NCBI RefSeq assembly: GCF_001640805.2
Contig: NC_066838.1
Coordinates: 22,317,928-22,381,927, forward strand
DNA length: 64,000 nt
Direction: 5' to 3'
Source of the DNA: Lates calcarifer
Lineage: Eukaryota > Chordata > Actinopteri > Centropomidae
In this document: positions 34,749-47,000 of the stretch, piece by piece
Numbering within the stretch: the stretch's first letter is position 1
How the letters are laid out: every line of letters begins with the position of its first letter
Made by a program: the position numbers and the translations under genes
Notes under the pieces: model-generated
Told to the model about the DNA's origin: nothing
Databases searched by the model: none
Seen by the model: the letters and a program-made list of their open reading frames with translations, nothing else

Positions 34749-34830
34749 AGAGAGTTAGCTTAGCTTAGTTTAAAGACTGAAAGCAGAGTGAAACAACTAG
34801 TCTGGCTCTCTTGAAAGGTAACAAAATCTG
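34749..34830 (+). repeat. Dispersed inverted-repeat element family A, left-half copy
   Basis: GAGAGTTAGCTTAGCTTAGT, then TAAAGACTGAAAGCAGAGTG, AAACAACTAGTCTGGCTCTC and GGTAACAAAATC align word for word with 14440-14528. The right half is absent. Confidence 0.75.
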
Positions 34831-36720
34831 CTCATTATCCTAGTAAAACCACATCTTGGTTTTTTTTGTTTGTTTGTTTTAACACATCATATTTTTATAG
34901 GGATTATATGGATTAGAGCCAGGTGTATGCTAAGATGAGCTAACGCTGCCTTGCTTCAGCTTCATCCTATCCAACTCTGTGCAAGAATGAACACTCTGTT
35001 TCTCTTAAATATAATTGAAGATGGCAGACAGGCGACTGTAGCCAGACTTGTTTAATTGAAATGAAGAAGCTGTTGCAGATCACACGTTTCATATCTTGAC
35101 ATAAATGTGTGACGATGATGTTGCCCTGTGGTAGTGCTACTAATAATTTGTCCCACTATATCAGAAAGCATATGCTCGGTCACCAAAGAGGAAGTCAGTC
35201 AAGTCAGTTTGCAACGTGTGTTCATATATGCCTGGCCTTGCACAAGTGTCAGTGTGTCAGGTCTATATTTAAAATAGATGGGCCAGCTGTGTAGAGTCCT
35301 GTGAAATGTTCTATAAGTGTTTTGCTGCACTTCAGATCTGTTGCCATAGCGGCTGAGTGATGATGTCAAAGCAGAGGCATTGGAACAAAACCACACCCCC
35401 TTTTTCTACGGAAATCACAGTTGGAGCGAGATGGAAAATACTGTTCAGTTAGCCAGCAGAACAGGCTCTGGCATCACACACAAAATATGCTTAAGGGAAC
35501 ACACTTGTATACACTGGCTTGTAGGTTAAGTTGCCACTGGACGACACACATACAGATATTAGTGAAGAGAAAGAGGGGGAAAAATACACTTGAAAGAAAT
35601 ACTTCTCCTGTCTCCTCGCAAATCCTGATCCTTTGAGAGGTCAAATAGATAACTGTGGGTGGTTTGATAACATAAAGAGCTGTGCTGTACAATTAGGCTG
35701 ACATCAAAGAAGAGAGTGACTAAGAGTTGATAGCAGGATTATCTATTCCCAAAGTATTTGCTCACCCCCCCTGACTAACCTCATGCATGAGGTAATGGGA
35801 CTATATGAGGATGACTATGGTCTCAGACTTTCAGAAAATCCAGAAGCACAAATCAAAGTGAAAACCAAATCATGACTTCAGTGGGAAAGTTTGGACTCCA
35901 AATCATTTTGATGGCTACATATAATCTGTCTGTCTGTCAACCACGCCTTGAACCCTGGCTCTTGTTCATCTTCAATCTCATCCTGAGAGCCTAAAAACAG
36001 AATGAGACCCCCTTCAGGATTAGGGCTTTGAACCATCAAGTGCCCCCAACAGCTGTGAACTGCCCCCCACAGCCCCCCCAGACACTCGGGATTACTCCCA
36101 TCAGTCTACGGTTAGACTTTGCTCCCAGTGTTGGGACGCTTCGACCAGTTATAAATACGAGCAGCACTTGACAGAGAGTTCATGTTGCTACTGCCACACA
36201 GCCAAATTTGGCCCCTGTGTTCAATCCCCAAGGCTTCAAGTGAATCAGCTAAACCAACAGTCACTGAATTCCAGCCGGCCTGGATCAGTTTATTAAAGGT
36301 CTCATTTCAGTGAGTAGTTGCTTTTCACAGCCTAACCACTTTCCTCGGTCTCGTGTGACTCAGAGGCAGGAATACGAAATCTTCCCACACCCCCCCCTTA
36401 AGAGCACCAGAGGACGTCGTATGCACAAGTCAGATCAACGCTGTAATTAGATTGAAATACATATGGATCACACATTCAGTTCCAAGGGTGTGTGATAAAG
36501 ATATAATTAGTGAGGAGTTGTACAAATAAGTCACTGCTTTGTTGTGAGAGTTGTTTATATGGGAGGTTTATTTTGACCAGCGGGGCAGTGGCACTTTATA
36601 TTTATGTTCCTGGTTTTAGCAAAACAAAATGTTACGTAATCATTAAAGACGCTGCTGCAAAAGATCAAAATTATCAACACAGAACCTTATTATTTTTATT
36701 GAAAAAGTTGGGATTAAGGC
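34831..36720. other. Intergenic region, no gene recognised
   Basis: It contains a short T-rich TTTG repeat at 34859-34880 and otherwise single-copy-looking sequence. No exon, RNA gene or clear regulatory motif can be supported. Confidence 0.55.
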
Positions 36721-37130
36721 TATTAAAGCAACATGATGTAACTTTGCCAAGCAACAGAAGTCATAATTAATTATAATTAATTATGCTGGGCTCTAAGTCT
36801 GAGCGATTAAGTGGTTTTCATGTGTAGAAAACAAAACCTATCAGTCACTTGCGCCCTGACTGCGTAGTTCCACTCAAAACATGGCCAAACCGTGAATATG
36901 TGACAAACACACCAAACTCTGTTTATAATCCTCGATATTTTCAAAGATTCCTCACTGAATATCAGCGATAAATGCTGGTTTTTAATGACTTTTAAGGCTT
37001 TTTAACTGATCTACAGTTTGGCATTATACTAGAACTTAGTATCACTAAGGAGGTCTTGCCCACTCACTAAAGTTACATGATTTTGAAGCTGTTATTTTAA
37101 GGTAAAATAGTTACATAATGCTGCTTTAAT
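36721..37130. mobile_element. Family D non-autonomous element with terminal inverted repeats (~410 bp, MITE-like)
   Basis: The left end reads ATTAAAGCAACATGATGTAAC (36722-36742). The reverse complement of 37109-37130 reads ATTAAAGCAGCATTATGTAAC, giving 19 of 21 matches. The interior has a perfect 24-base palindrome at 36762-36785 and no ORF of note. I recognise the end sequence as a fish MITE-like repeat. Confidence 0.75.
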
Positions 37131-37856
37131 GCTCACTACGGACTCACAAACAGGGCTTCTTAACAGTTTGAATTCCTGACCTATCAGCGACAACCTCAAG
37201 AGATAAAGATCCACAGGATTATCATACCATGGACAGCAGAGGCATCTAAACAGCCAGCCATATACTGGTTGGACATGTGAAGTTTCATTGACCTTCCCAT
37301 CACCTATCAGGCTGCCTTCTGTGACACCACCTTCAGTCTCAAAAGGTCAAGATAACTGTGAGATAAAATCGAAAGGAGAATTTTGGATCCATTGTTCTTG
37401 CGGTTAATAATCTCAGTGTTTCTGATAAGAAAGTCCCAGAACTCAAAAGTGGCCACATTTTGACCACACTGGTAAACATATACTCCAAGATAGGTCTGAG
37501 GATGAGAAGAGCCCTCTTCAAAGTTTTTTTTTTTTTCTTAGGGAATCACAGGCCCCTCCTCTTCCAAACTTTGTCACGGGTGTGGGAACTCCCTGCTTCA
37601 TGTATCATGATTAGGTGAGCAGAGAAGGCGTGGGCCTTGAGAGGGGCAGAGACAGAGACGCAGAGAGAGGAGTGAGGACGCTGAGAGGAGCTGACGGAGC
37701 ATTAATGAGATACTGGCCGGTTAGAGTTACAGGGATGCAGTTTTAGCCATATTCCACCACTGTTTTCAGGCTTCATCTCCGGACTTGAAAGCGCGAAAAA
37801 CTGGGACAAATTTCGCCATTTGAAACAAACTTTAGTGGATTAATTTATTCTGAAAA
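37131..37856 (+). promoter_or_regulatory. itga5 5' flank and 5' UTR (start site not located)
   Basis: This is sequence upstream of the itga5 ATG. No convincing TATA box is visible close to the ATG. Purine-rich GAGAGAGG stretches lie at about 37640-37690, and CpGs become more frequent from about 37740 into exon 1. GGGAACTCCC at 37584-37593 resembles an NF-kappa-B site with one mismatch. An upstream ATG at 37705 opens a 13-codon ORF ending TAG at 37744-37746. It would be in the mRNA only if transcription starts upstream of it. Confidence 0.45.
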
Positions 37857-38065
37857 ATGGGATTGGAACGCTTTTGCGTAAAGACGCCGAGGATGGTGGT
37901 CCTTCTCGCCCGCTCTCTCCTTTGTGTCATCGGGCTATTACTCACTTTTTCTCAGCCTGTCTGTGAGGCGTTCAACTTGGACGTGGAGAATCCAGCTGTT
38001 TACAGCGGATCTAAAGGGAGCTACTTCGGATATGCTGTTGACTTTTATTTGGCTGATTCTGCCAG
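37857..38065 (+). CDS. itga5: itga5 exon 1: signal peptide and mature N terminus
   Basis: ATG at 37857 opens 69 codons plus two bases. Residues 13-33 are hydrophobic, preceded by basic residues (KTPR), and the predicted cut after CEA leaves [20 protein letters not shown]. This parallels the human mature start FNLD and the first FG-GAP blade. The exon is CpG-rich and ends CCAG|GTGAG. There is no alternative in-frame ATG before the hydrophobic core; M13 would shorten the basic n-region. Confidence 0.93.
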
Positions 38066-41000
38066 GTGAGTGTCTTTAACACTGAAACAACAACAACAAC
38101 TTTACAAATGTTTTGCTGCAAAAAATAGAACACGTAGAAAACGGGGCTCTCGGCAACAAGCTCCAACAAAAGTCTGAAACATTTGTTTGTAATTTCACGA
38201 TACCCAATTGAACACAAATATGTTGCGCGCAGGCAGCGTGCAAACTTTCCATTGGTTTATATCGGAGGTTTCTGCCAAACTTCAGAACATTTACAACTTT
38301 CCTGTTAAAGTAACAGAGCAAGTTTCCAATAGGAAAAGAACGCAATACATTTGTGGGTTCAGACATTAAATCAGGGTTTTGAGTAAATCGTGTGTCTGCT
38401 GGACATTTTTTACGCACGGGGTGCCCGTCTTCAGTGTGCACGCAACTCACCGTAATTGCATATATTCAGGAAATTGCATTTATGCTCTAGATGACTCCTA
38501 CATTAAAGCCAATGTAATACCAATATTAAAGAGTGGCTGTCTTCATCATGATAAAAGATAACTCCAAAGAAAATCCAAAACCTTATGGAATCGCCCTCAA
38601 ATCCTAATCTCATTGCCTTGACATTTAATTCTGACCTCGCCTAAAAAAGCCTGTTAACTGCAGCCTTTAGCAATCACATTTTATTGGACTGAAATGCTGC
38701 AGTTGATTGTAATGCTTCTTGGCTCTGTTGGGATGTGATCCCTGTGACACTCAGCATGCTACAACTATTTCACCATTCTTCCTTAAGAGATTTTGGCACC
38801 AGTCGTTTTTTGGACTTAATCTCATGCGTGACATGCCTGCGGTCAGGTCTAATACCCCAGTAGTCAAGGGAGAAAATAATAGGAAAATAATATTGTGGGA
38901 CATCCTGACTGTCCTTGGAGCATGTGGTCTTTGTATGGACTGGGATGCAGTGAAAAAGCAAGGTATGGGTTAATTTAGCTGCTGACAGATTTGCAATGGT
39001 GTTGCTACCCATTCAGTAGATTTTGGTGAGCTGTGGACCCAACCCTGTAATCGTAATAATCATTAACAAAATGGTTGTGCAGCCGCAGTCAAGGTTTCAC
39101 CCAGACATGATCAGACTTCCTGGCTGAGTTTGTGTCTGCAGAGCACCAACGGTGCCTCGGCCCACAGTCCAACCAGCCAGCATGTGGGGATTTGAGAAAG
39201 GGCTTTGCGCCGAGTGGGCCGCCAGCAGCAGCTCTAGTTTCCTTGTTTCTCTTCCCCATTTCCCTGGACGGCACACACTCAGACATGGGGAGATTCCCCC
39301 CCCTCTTCCCCTGGCCCCCACTGTCTCTTTAAAAGCCCTACTGCTATTGGTCTTCATCTCTCTGCCTGAGAAGCTGGGGCTTCAGGGGAGCGGTATGATT
39401 TAGTATGTGAGGCTTGTATGCATGGACCCCACTTCTCTCTTTAACATCCCCCTCCTTACTTCCTTCTATACTGATGTCATTCTGTGGGGCTTTTTAATTC
39501 ATCTACCCTCTAGACTTCCCCCCAACTGTCTAGCCTCCCTCCCCATCATCTTTCCTCGTCCCATTAAGCACGAGACAGAGTAGACGTCATTTTACTGATG
39601 ACTTAATCTGAACTTCTCTACACTTCTACAGGCGGAGATGAGACAATGGTTTGTATGTGTGGAGCAGGAATAATGTTTAAGTGTAGCTCCCTACAACCCA
39701 GTGCCCTTTAATTTTCCTGTGGATGATATGTATTCAGAAGTCAAATGTCAGGCAAAACAAAGTACGAGGCAGCAGATTTAAACCATGAATCATCGCTTTA
39801 TCTGCAAACCACATGTATGTGCCACTTTTCATCCACAGTTCCTTAGAAGTTGAAACATCAAAACATATCAGTAGACTCATGAAATGAGTTTCTGTTATCT
39901 GTTGGTTTTGCCATCACATCATCATCGCCCACGCTTTGGAGACACAGACAGTGGGGGAGTCCCAGGGTGAGGTCAGTGGAGGGTTGCACACAGAGTTTAT
40001 ACTGCTGTAAAATTATTGCTGCTTTTACACAAAGTTATATACATCACTGGTTAGACTGTAGTGGTGTGTTAGTGAAATGTGATTGATGGCAGACGTGGAT
40101 GTAGAGACAAGGGAGGAAGATACTTCTCCCATCCATAAATGCGACTGTCAGGCCTGCAAACACAAAGGCTTACTTTCTCCTACTTTGACACTCATCCTGG
40201 ACAATGAGTTTATATATAGGGGTCTGTCAAGCCCTTCGGCCTGGCGTAATAAAATTAGGTTTGGACACTGGCAGACGGCCCACCATGGAAGAACGCCTGA
40301 GGATAGTGTCTGTGAACTGTGTGACGGCTCTTGTCAGATGCACACAGGAAGGGCAAGAGGATATATGGTCCCCTCTTGTGCGTGTATGTTATTCCATGTT
40401 GAGAGAAAATGAACTCCTCACAGTCTGCGGTCTGTGTATGTCAGTCGCCATGTACACCCTCCTCTGCATCACAGGAGGACTTCTGAGGGCTGACTCTCTC
40501 CTCAAACAGTTTATAATCAAACAGCAGTAACTGACTCCACTTTGACTTTCTCCTGTGCCAGGCAGGGATAAGGGAGTGAATCACACTGAGATAAAAACAG
40601 TCAAAGGTCAGGGGCTGTAAATAATAACAGACCTGGCCTGGAGTGTATGAAAGCATGAAACAGCTCCTGATGCCTGTCAAAAACAAAGTGAAGGCAGGGA
40701 TAGTGATAAAAGATGCTGGAAACATGTATTTTAAGCAGCTTTAGACTTGAATGAGATTATACGTCAATAAGAAACTATGTCAGTATGAAATAATGGAGGA
40801 CCCACTAATGGAGATGGTAATATGTTCCAGTCCACGCATGTGTTTTAGTGACTTGTCGGTGATGCGAATTAGCTCACGGATGGTTTGGCCATGACGAGTA
40901 CATGCCGAGGTCAGCCCGGTCCATGTAGGTCACTCTCCTGGAGTTTACCCTCTCAAACAGGGTTAGAGTTGAACTAATATTGACATTGGACTGGGGTGTC

Positions 41001-44000
41001 TTTTGGCCACTAAAGCAGCAATGTTTTCTCTGCGTCTACACCGTGGTCCCTCTCCATATATGATCAGTCTCATTTCTGTTATTGTTTTCACTGGTGTCCT
41101 TTTCTAGGGACCTGATTCTAAATCAAACCAATGAGTGTTTGAGCTGCAGGGGCGCAGCTTGTATATTTGGGCTGTCAAGCTTTTCTTCATCCAGGTTCTT
41201 GTAGTTGCGTGCAGACAATGGAGCCCTTTGTCTGACGGCAGAAATTGTTGACTGTTTTCCATTGGAGGAGCTTTCAGAATGACTCATTTCTTTCTTAATT
41301 TATTGGCCCTGTGAGAAGCTGCTTTAATTTTCTGTTGTCAAATTTTGTATGCACCCATGATAATCAGGCCAGAAGGTTGGGAGCAGTAGTGTCTGTTGCT
41401 GTAAAGGATATACTTAGCATGGCTACACTGCAGTCTGTCTCAAACATACAGTGCCCGTCCAGCTTTTACTGGTCTGTTGGTAGAAGGGGTTTTAAATAAT
41501 GAGCCTGTGTGTGTTTCACTAGAAAAAGATGTCAGTGTGGATGGTGACGATGTGTTTAAAGGGCTTGTGGACCCTGCAGTCACCTCTGCTATATTTGAAT
41601 GGGAAGGCCCCCAGGATGTCTACTTTGGACTGGAGCTGGCCATTGGTCAAGGTCGTCCTGACTCATACTTTGCTAGATTTAATCTCTGACTGCCAGCAGG
41701 TCTGGTTTGTTTTAACCCCAGGTCATGAAATGACTCACATCTAAAGTAACTTGATAAAGGCTATCCTTTATATGGCAATAAGCAAATGACGCCATCGCCA
41801 CTGAAATTCTACTGGATGAAATTCAAATCAGCATCAGCTCTCATATTTGAGATGGAAATAAGACGTAACCCCTGGCCATTACTTTCTATGAATGTGTGCA
41901 TTTGTATGTATGCATGCATGTGTGGGTGCGGCTGGAGTTTGGGGCACACAGACAAAGTGTTTCAACAGCTGCTTCAACCCCCCATCATCACGTTTAATAC
42001 AACAGCCTCTCTATCCTGAGGTGAGAGGACCAGACCCCCTGACGTGGGCATTGTGAAGAAGTGTGAACCACCAGCAGTTAAACTCCCTGCAGGAGGATTT
42101 TAGGGCAGTTGGAGTGTGAGAGGGAGGGGGTGGGGTGGTGGGCAGCAGTTTGGTATGGGATAGTGCATAGGCAAGACCACAAATCATTTTGATGTTTTGC
42201 AGTTGTAGGAGGATGTTAAATTTTTTTCACTGCGCCAACTTGAAATTCTTTTTGTAGTAACATGATGTGTTCGGTGGTGTTGACAAAACAACTGCTGATT
42301 TTCACACATTAACTGTGAAAACATGCACAGGGATGGTATAATACGGTTGCAGAGTGATTGTTCGTTGCTGAAAGGTTGGAAATAAAAACAGCCACTGCTA
42401 AATCAGCTTGGTGTCAACTTTCCTAATTTAGTTACCAGACTTGTAACTCCTAACCCCAGCTGCAGAGCAGCGTAAAATCATCAAGTCTAAACTATAGCTT
42501 TGAATTGCCCCCACACATTTTTCCTGTGTGACAATAAACAACATTGTTTTGCTAACTCGGCCAACAGCACTTGTAATTTGCAGGCCACCTGTTGCTCAAC
42601 ACTATTATCCTTTTGAAGATACTGAGGAAATGGTTTTGTGGTCATAGTGAGATCAGATCCCTGACAGGTTGTTTATCTGATCAATCCTGGTTGGTACGGA
42701 TTCGAATGTCAAGTTTATCTATAAATTGTTATAAAAGATGTGACTTGCTCCAGGCCTGTTGAGCAACAATACAGATTCTTTATACCGTTCTGCGGCTTAC
42801 AGTGCCATCTGACCGGCTTTAGCTCAGCACAGTAGACTCTCTGTAGTCAGCACACGCAATCCCAGCAGGCACTGCTACTCTCATCATCCTCATGCTCCTG
42901 GACAGCAGCACTGAGAACATGTGTGTATGTGGTGTGTTTGTGTGTGTGTGAGTGAGTAGACGATCGTCCATATGGTAGCCGTAAGGAAATCAAACAGCTT
43001 CTGTCTGGCCTTGGCTCTGAGAGGACGTGAGACTATTTGTGTGGCTCCATGTGGTCTAGAATAAGTCATCACATACTACGTGTACTTCTCATTTCTGTCA
43101 TTCAGCTGATCTCACTCTAAGTGCCCACGCAGGCTTTGAAAAGTCAATATTGCTGCTGGAGGATGACATCATCCTACAGCTTCAAGTATTCATTAATTCG
43201 CTGAACATGTCGAATAACTGTCCAGCTCCATATTTCCACTCCCAGTGATCCAGGTGCCATTTAATTTTGTTGGTGCAGCGATTCTTCAGAGTCAAAGAGG
43301 AAGAAATGCTTTTTGGCACACTCCGTTTGTCTCCTGCAGGAATGGGAGCAGTGAAGGTTAAGAGCTGCCTCTGGCTCAGATCAGGTCACTGCATCTGAGT
43401 TCCTTTACTGATATGGAACCACTCCAGTGTTGAAGCATAGTGTTGATAGCTCAGTGTAAACTCCATGGGTCCGTGTACATGTATTTTTCTTAGGTGTTGC
43501 TGGGGTTTGAAGGCCACTACTCCTTTTTTGTTCCTCCACCCGTTCCCTTTGCGCCTTTGCCATGTCGTTCGCTGAGCCGTGTTTATGACTGCAGATGGTG
43601 ACTGCAGCCGGCACTGGCAGGCTTAACATATGTGAATGTGATTTTTTTCCCTCTCCCCCTCTTTCTAGCTTAATGCAGTTATAATAGTGTTCAAGTGACA
43701 TCAGCGTTTGCAGCTGGGTGGAAGACAATTAAATGTGGAATGGGGGGGGTGGGAGTGTTTGGGCTGAATGGGAGGGGGTAACAGAGGAATTTGTCCTGTG
43801 ACAACCTCCTTCTGTAACCTCATCATAAACTGTATTAGCTACGGCTACTCATGATAGTGTCACATCAGCAAGTTCCAGCACTCTGTATCTCCCCTAATTT
43901 CTCAACCCCACATAAAATAGTGGTCACAGTCTGGCAATTATGGTGTGGTCGGAGATTTTTTGTAGAATGATCTCTGATTGCTTGAGCTTCAAATGAGACA

Positions 44001-47000
44001 AACCCAGTCCTCGGTTGCAGAGAAGCTGTTGTTTACGCATTCCTCACTTGCAGCCCAAATCGCTCACTGTAGTTTAATTAATGCTTAATTGTCAGCCAGG
44101 CGGTGGAGGTCATTAGTGGCTGCTGTATGGCAGCTGGCGGGGTTCACTATGCTAGACATGGTGAAGCCGCTAATGCTTTTCATACGCCTACTCCCCCACT
44201 AAGGACATTGCTCAAGTCTCCCTCTTGTGAAATGGATTTGCTGTTTGTCCATAGCAACATGAAACTGACAAATGGCCAAGTGAAGATTGGTTTAATGCTC
44301 CCGAAGCCAAAACATTTCTCTGAGCAGAGTAATCCTGTCTGAGAGTATCAGACTTTTCATTACTTTTCAGATGCATACTGAGCTACATCTGTCAGCATGG
44401 CTTTTTGCCTGCTGTGATCCCTATCAAACCAGTGATGGCGCTGCTTTCACTCCCACCATCAACAGTCTTTTGTCTAGACTCACTTGATTCACTGTGATGA
44501 GCATGTCTGTCCCTCAACTGAACAACTGAGGATTTCTCGCCCCCGTCTAATTACGCATATTTGCACACCCACCTCTAGAGCACCTACCTTTACAAAGGAA
44601 TTTGTTATGCAGCACTCAGCCGACTGCAGTTAAAGCTTCATTAAATGCTAATGATACAAAAGCTCTACCTTTTCAGCACACAGCTAGCAGATAAGGAGAA
44701 GGGGTGGGGAACTGCCAACTAGAACTAGACTGATCCTCGCCAGATAGAGACCCATTAAATGTTAATTCTTCCTCATTTACAGCACTTTCAGATTACTATC
44801 AATCTGTGTTTGTGTGTGATTGTGCGTCCGCACATCTGTGTGGATCTGTGCAAGGTAGTGAAAACTTGCTTCAACTGCCAACTTGCTGATTAAAGCATGA
44901 TCTGCTCGTTTTGTTATTTCCTGTATTTTTTCCTTTTGAAAAGCTGCCACGGCCAACCACAGCTGGACTCTGTTCAGATCTGATTCAACAAAAGATGCTG
45001 TGGCTTCCAATTTCCTTGGCCTTGTTATTGTGTACATGTTTCTCCAGTGGTGCTGTTTATTGCATACATGTGCTTGCTCTCAGATTATTTCTAAAAGGCT
45101 TTTGCCATAGAGACATAAACTGCTCCTCTGTTTGCTCAGAAACTTTTCCTGCCTTGTTGTCCAGGAGAGTTTGCACAGGCAATTGTTTTTTAAAATTTGT
45201 TTTCCACAAATACTTTTGGAGGGCATTTAGGTGACTTGTAGTTCAGCAACCTAATATTCAGAACAGTGTGATCTGCTAATTTTAAATATTTACTGACTGC
45301 TTGGATATTTGTGTGTGGAAATTCAGAGATAGCAAAGAGATCCTCAGCTGCCTCATTGTGAGAATCCCTGACTAGGAAGCCTCTCTGTGATTTAGATTAT
45401 GGTACAGGTTGAGCTCTGTTGTTCTGCTGGGATATTCCTACGTCTGCATATGTGGTCAGAAATAAAAGGGGGACACTGTTTCTTGCTCTCCAAGTCAGAC
45501 GGGTTTGTTTCTTTTTCTCTCTTCCAACACAAACCAAGAGTTTCTGCTCCACATTTGGAATTGGCATTGTGCTGTATCTCTTGCGAGGTATTGAGACCAC
45601 AGAAACGGTGTAATATTAAACTCATACCTTCTGCTCTGGGGCCTTCCCTTTGTTCTCACACACTTGTGTGTTTTCAAAACCATAGATGCTGAAATGATGT
45701 GAAAGCTTTGTACTGACCACCAGCACAACCTGGCCTACTTCTGTTTGATTTTTTCCATAAGCCATCTCATAACGTTCTGTCATCCAAGGTAATAGATAGG
45801 TTCAGTGGGATTAATTATCGTGGATTACAAGGCCTTGGAATATTGCACAGTTTAACTGCTGTTTGACTCATGCTGGCTCTTTCGTCTTCCTCTGGACCCT
45901 GCTGAGTAGTTACCCTTGGGGAAAGGATGCTAAGTTTAGCCAAAATGTAAACTTTGATGCACTTTCATGGAAGATCTTGGCCAGGAAAGGGTGTGCTCTT
46001 CCTGTCTTAGAGCCCCCCTAGACACCGTCTGGTCTCAATGGTCCCATGCCTCCTTTACCCACATCAGTGTGTCTGATGCTTGTCAGGTCAAGTGGGTTCA
46101 GAATGAGGTAATGGATAAATCATCCACTTAAGATACATTATCTACAAGGAGATTTTTTTGCCAACTTGGTTTTCTACGTTAATGAATCACCACTCTGCTT
46201 TTTCATCTTCTCTTTCATCTCTGAGGTACATCCTACATGTTTTTAGTCTTGAACACACCTGTAACCACACTGGTTCTTTCTGTCTGTTGAAGTAGTTTGC
46301 TTCCCCTCCTGTAGCTGTACAGTGTAGCACCAAGGATACAGATGTTTAGTGTGACAGCTGTCGAAACAAGAGCATGACTCCACTTAGCCTGTCTGCTTTC
46401 TTGTTTTCCTATTGCGTGAGCCCCACAGGAGTGCATGTGTGATCGTGTGAGAGTTTCTCCTGGTGTGTCTGACCGCACACAAGTGGAGTGAATATGTCTG
46501 TGAACATCACATGTACGCATGTCATAGCAGCAGTTTCTCCTGAGTGTATTGAATTATGTAAAACGGTGCTGCAACCTGTTAAAATGTTTTGCTTCTGAGT
46601 CAGAATACAGCTCACTAAGCGATAAAATGTGCACACTGCATCATGTTGAAAGCTGTGGAGTGGGAGGTCTGGAATGCAGATTTTTAATTGAGGCCAGGAT
46701 ACAAGCTAAAAACCTTAGCAGTGGTTTAATGAAGAGACTCAGGTTTAAATGTGTGGGGTTCTAGGTTTGGTAAACTTGGAACATTTGATTTACAGCATGT
46801 TGTCTCTCTCTCTGTCTCTTCTCCACAGTGCAAGTGTGGTGATAGGAGCCCCCAAGGCCAACACAAGACAGGTCAATGTTACGGAGGGAGGATCTGTATT
46901 CTACTGTCCATGGAGCCTCAGCCAATCAGACTGTCACACCATCGAGTTTGATACTGAAGGTAAGCCTTGTATTTGACACACAGACAAACTGTGCATCCTA

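Noticed and set aside
40083..40530. Two overlapping ~108-codon ORFs in itga5 intron 1
   Set aside because: There is no homology I recognise and no acceptor/donor pair giving a phase-compatible integrin exon. Human ITGA5 has no exon between the FNLD and VGAPKAN segments.
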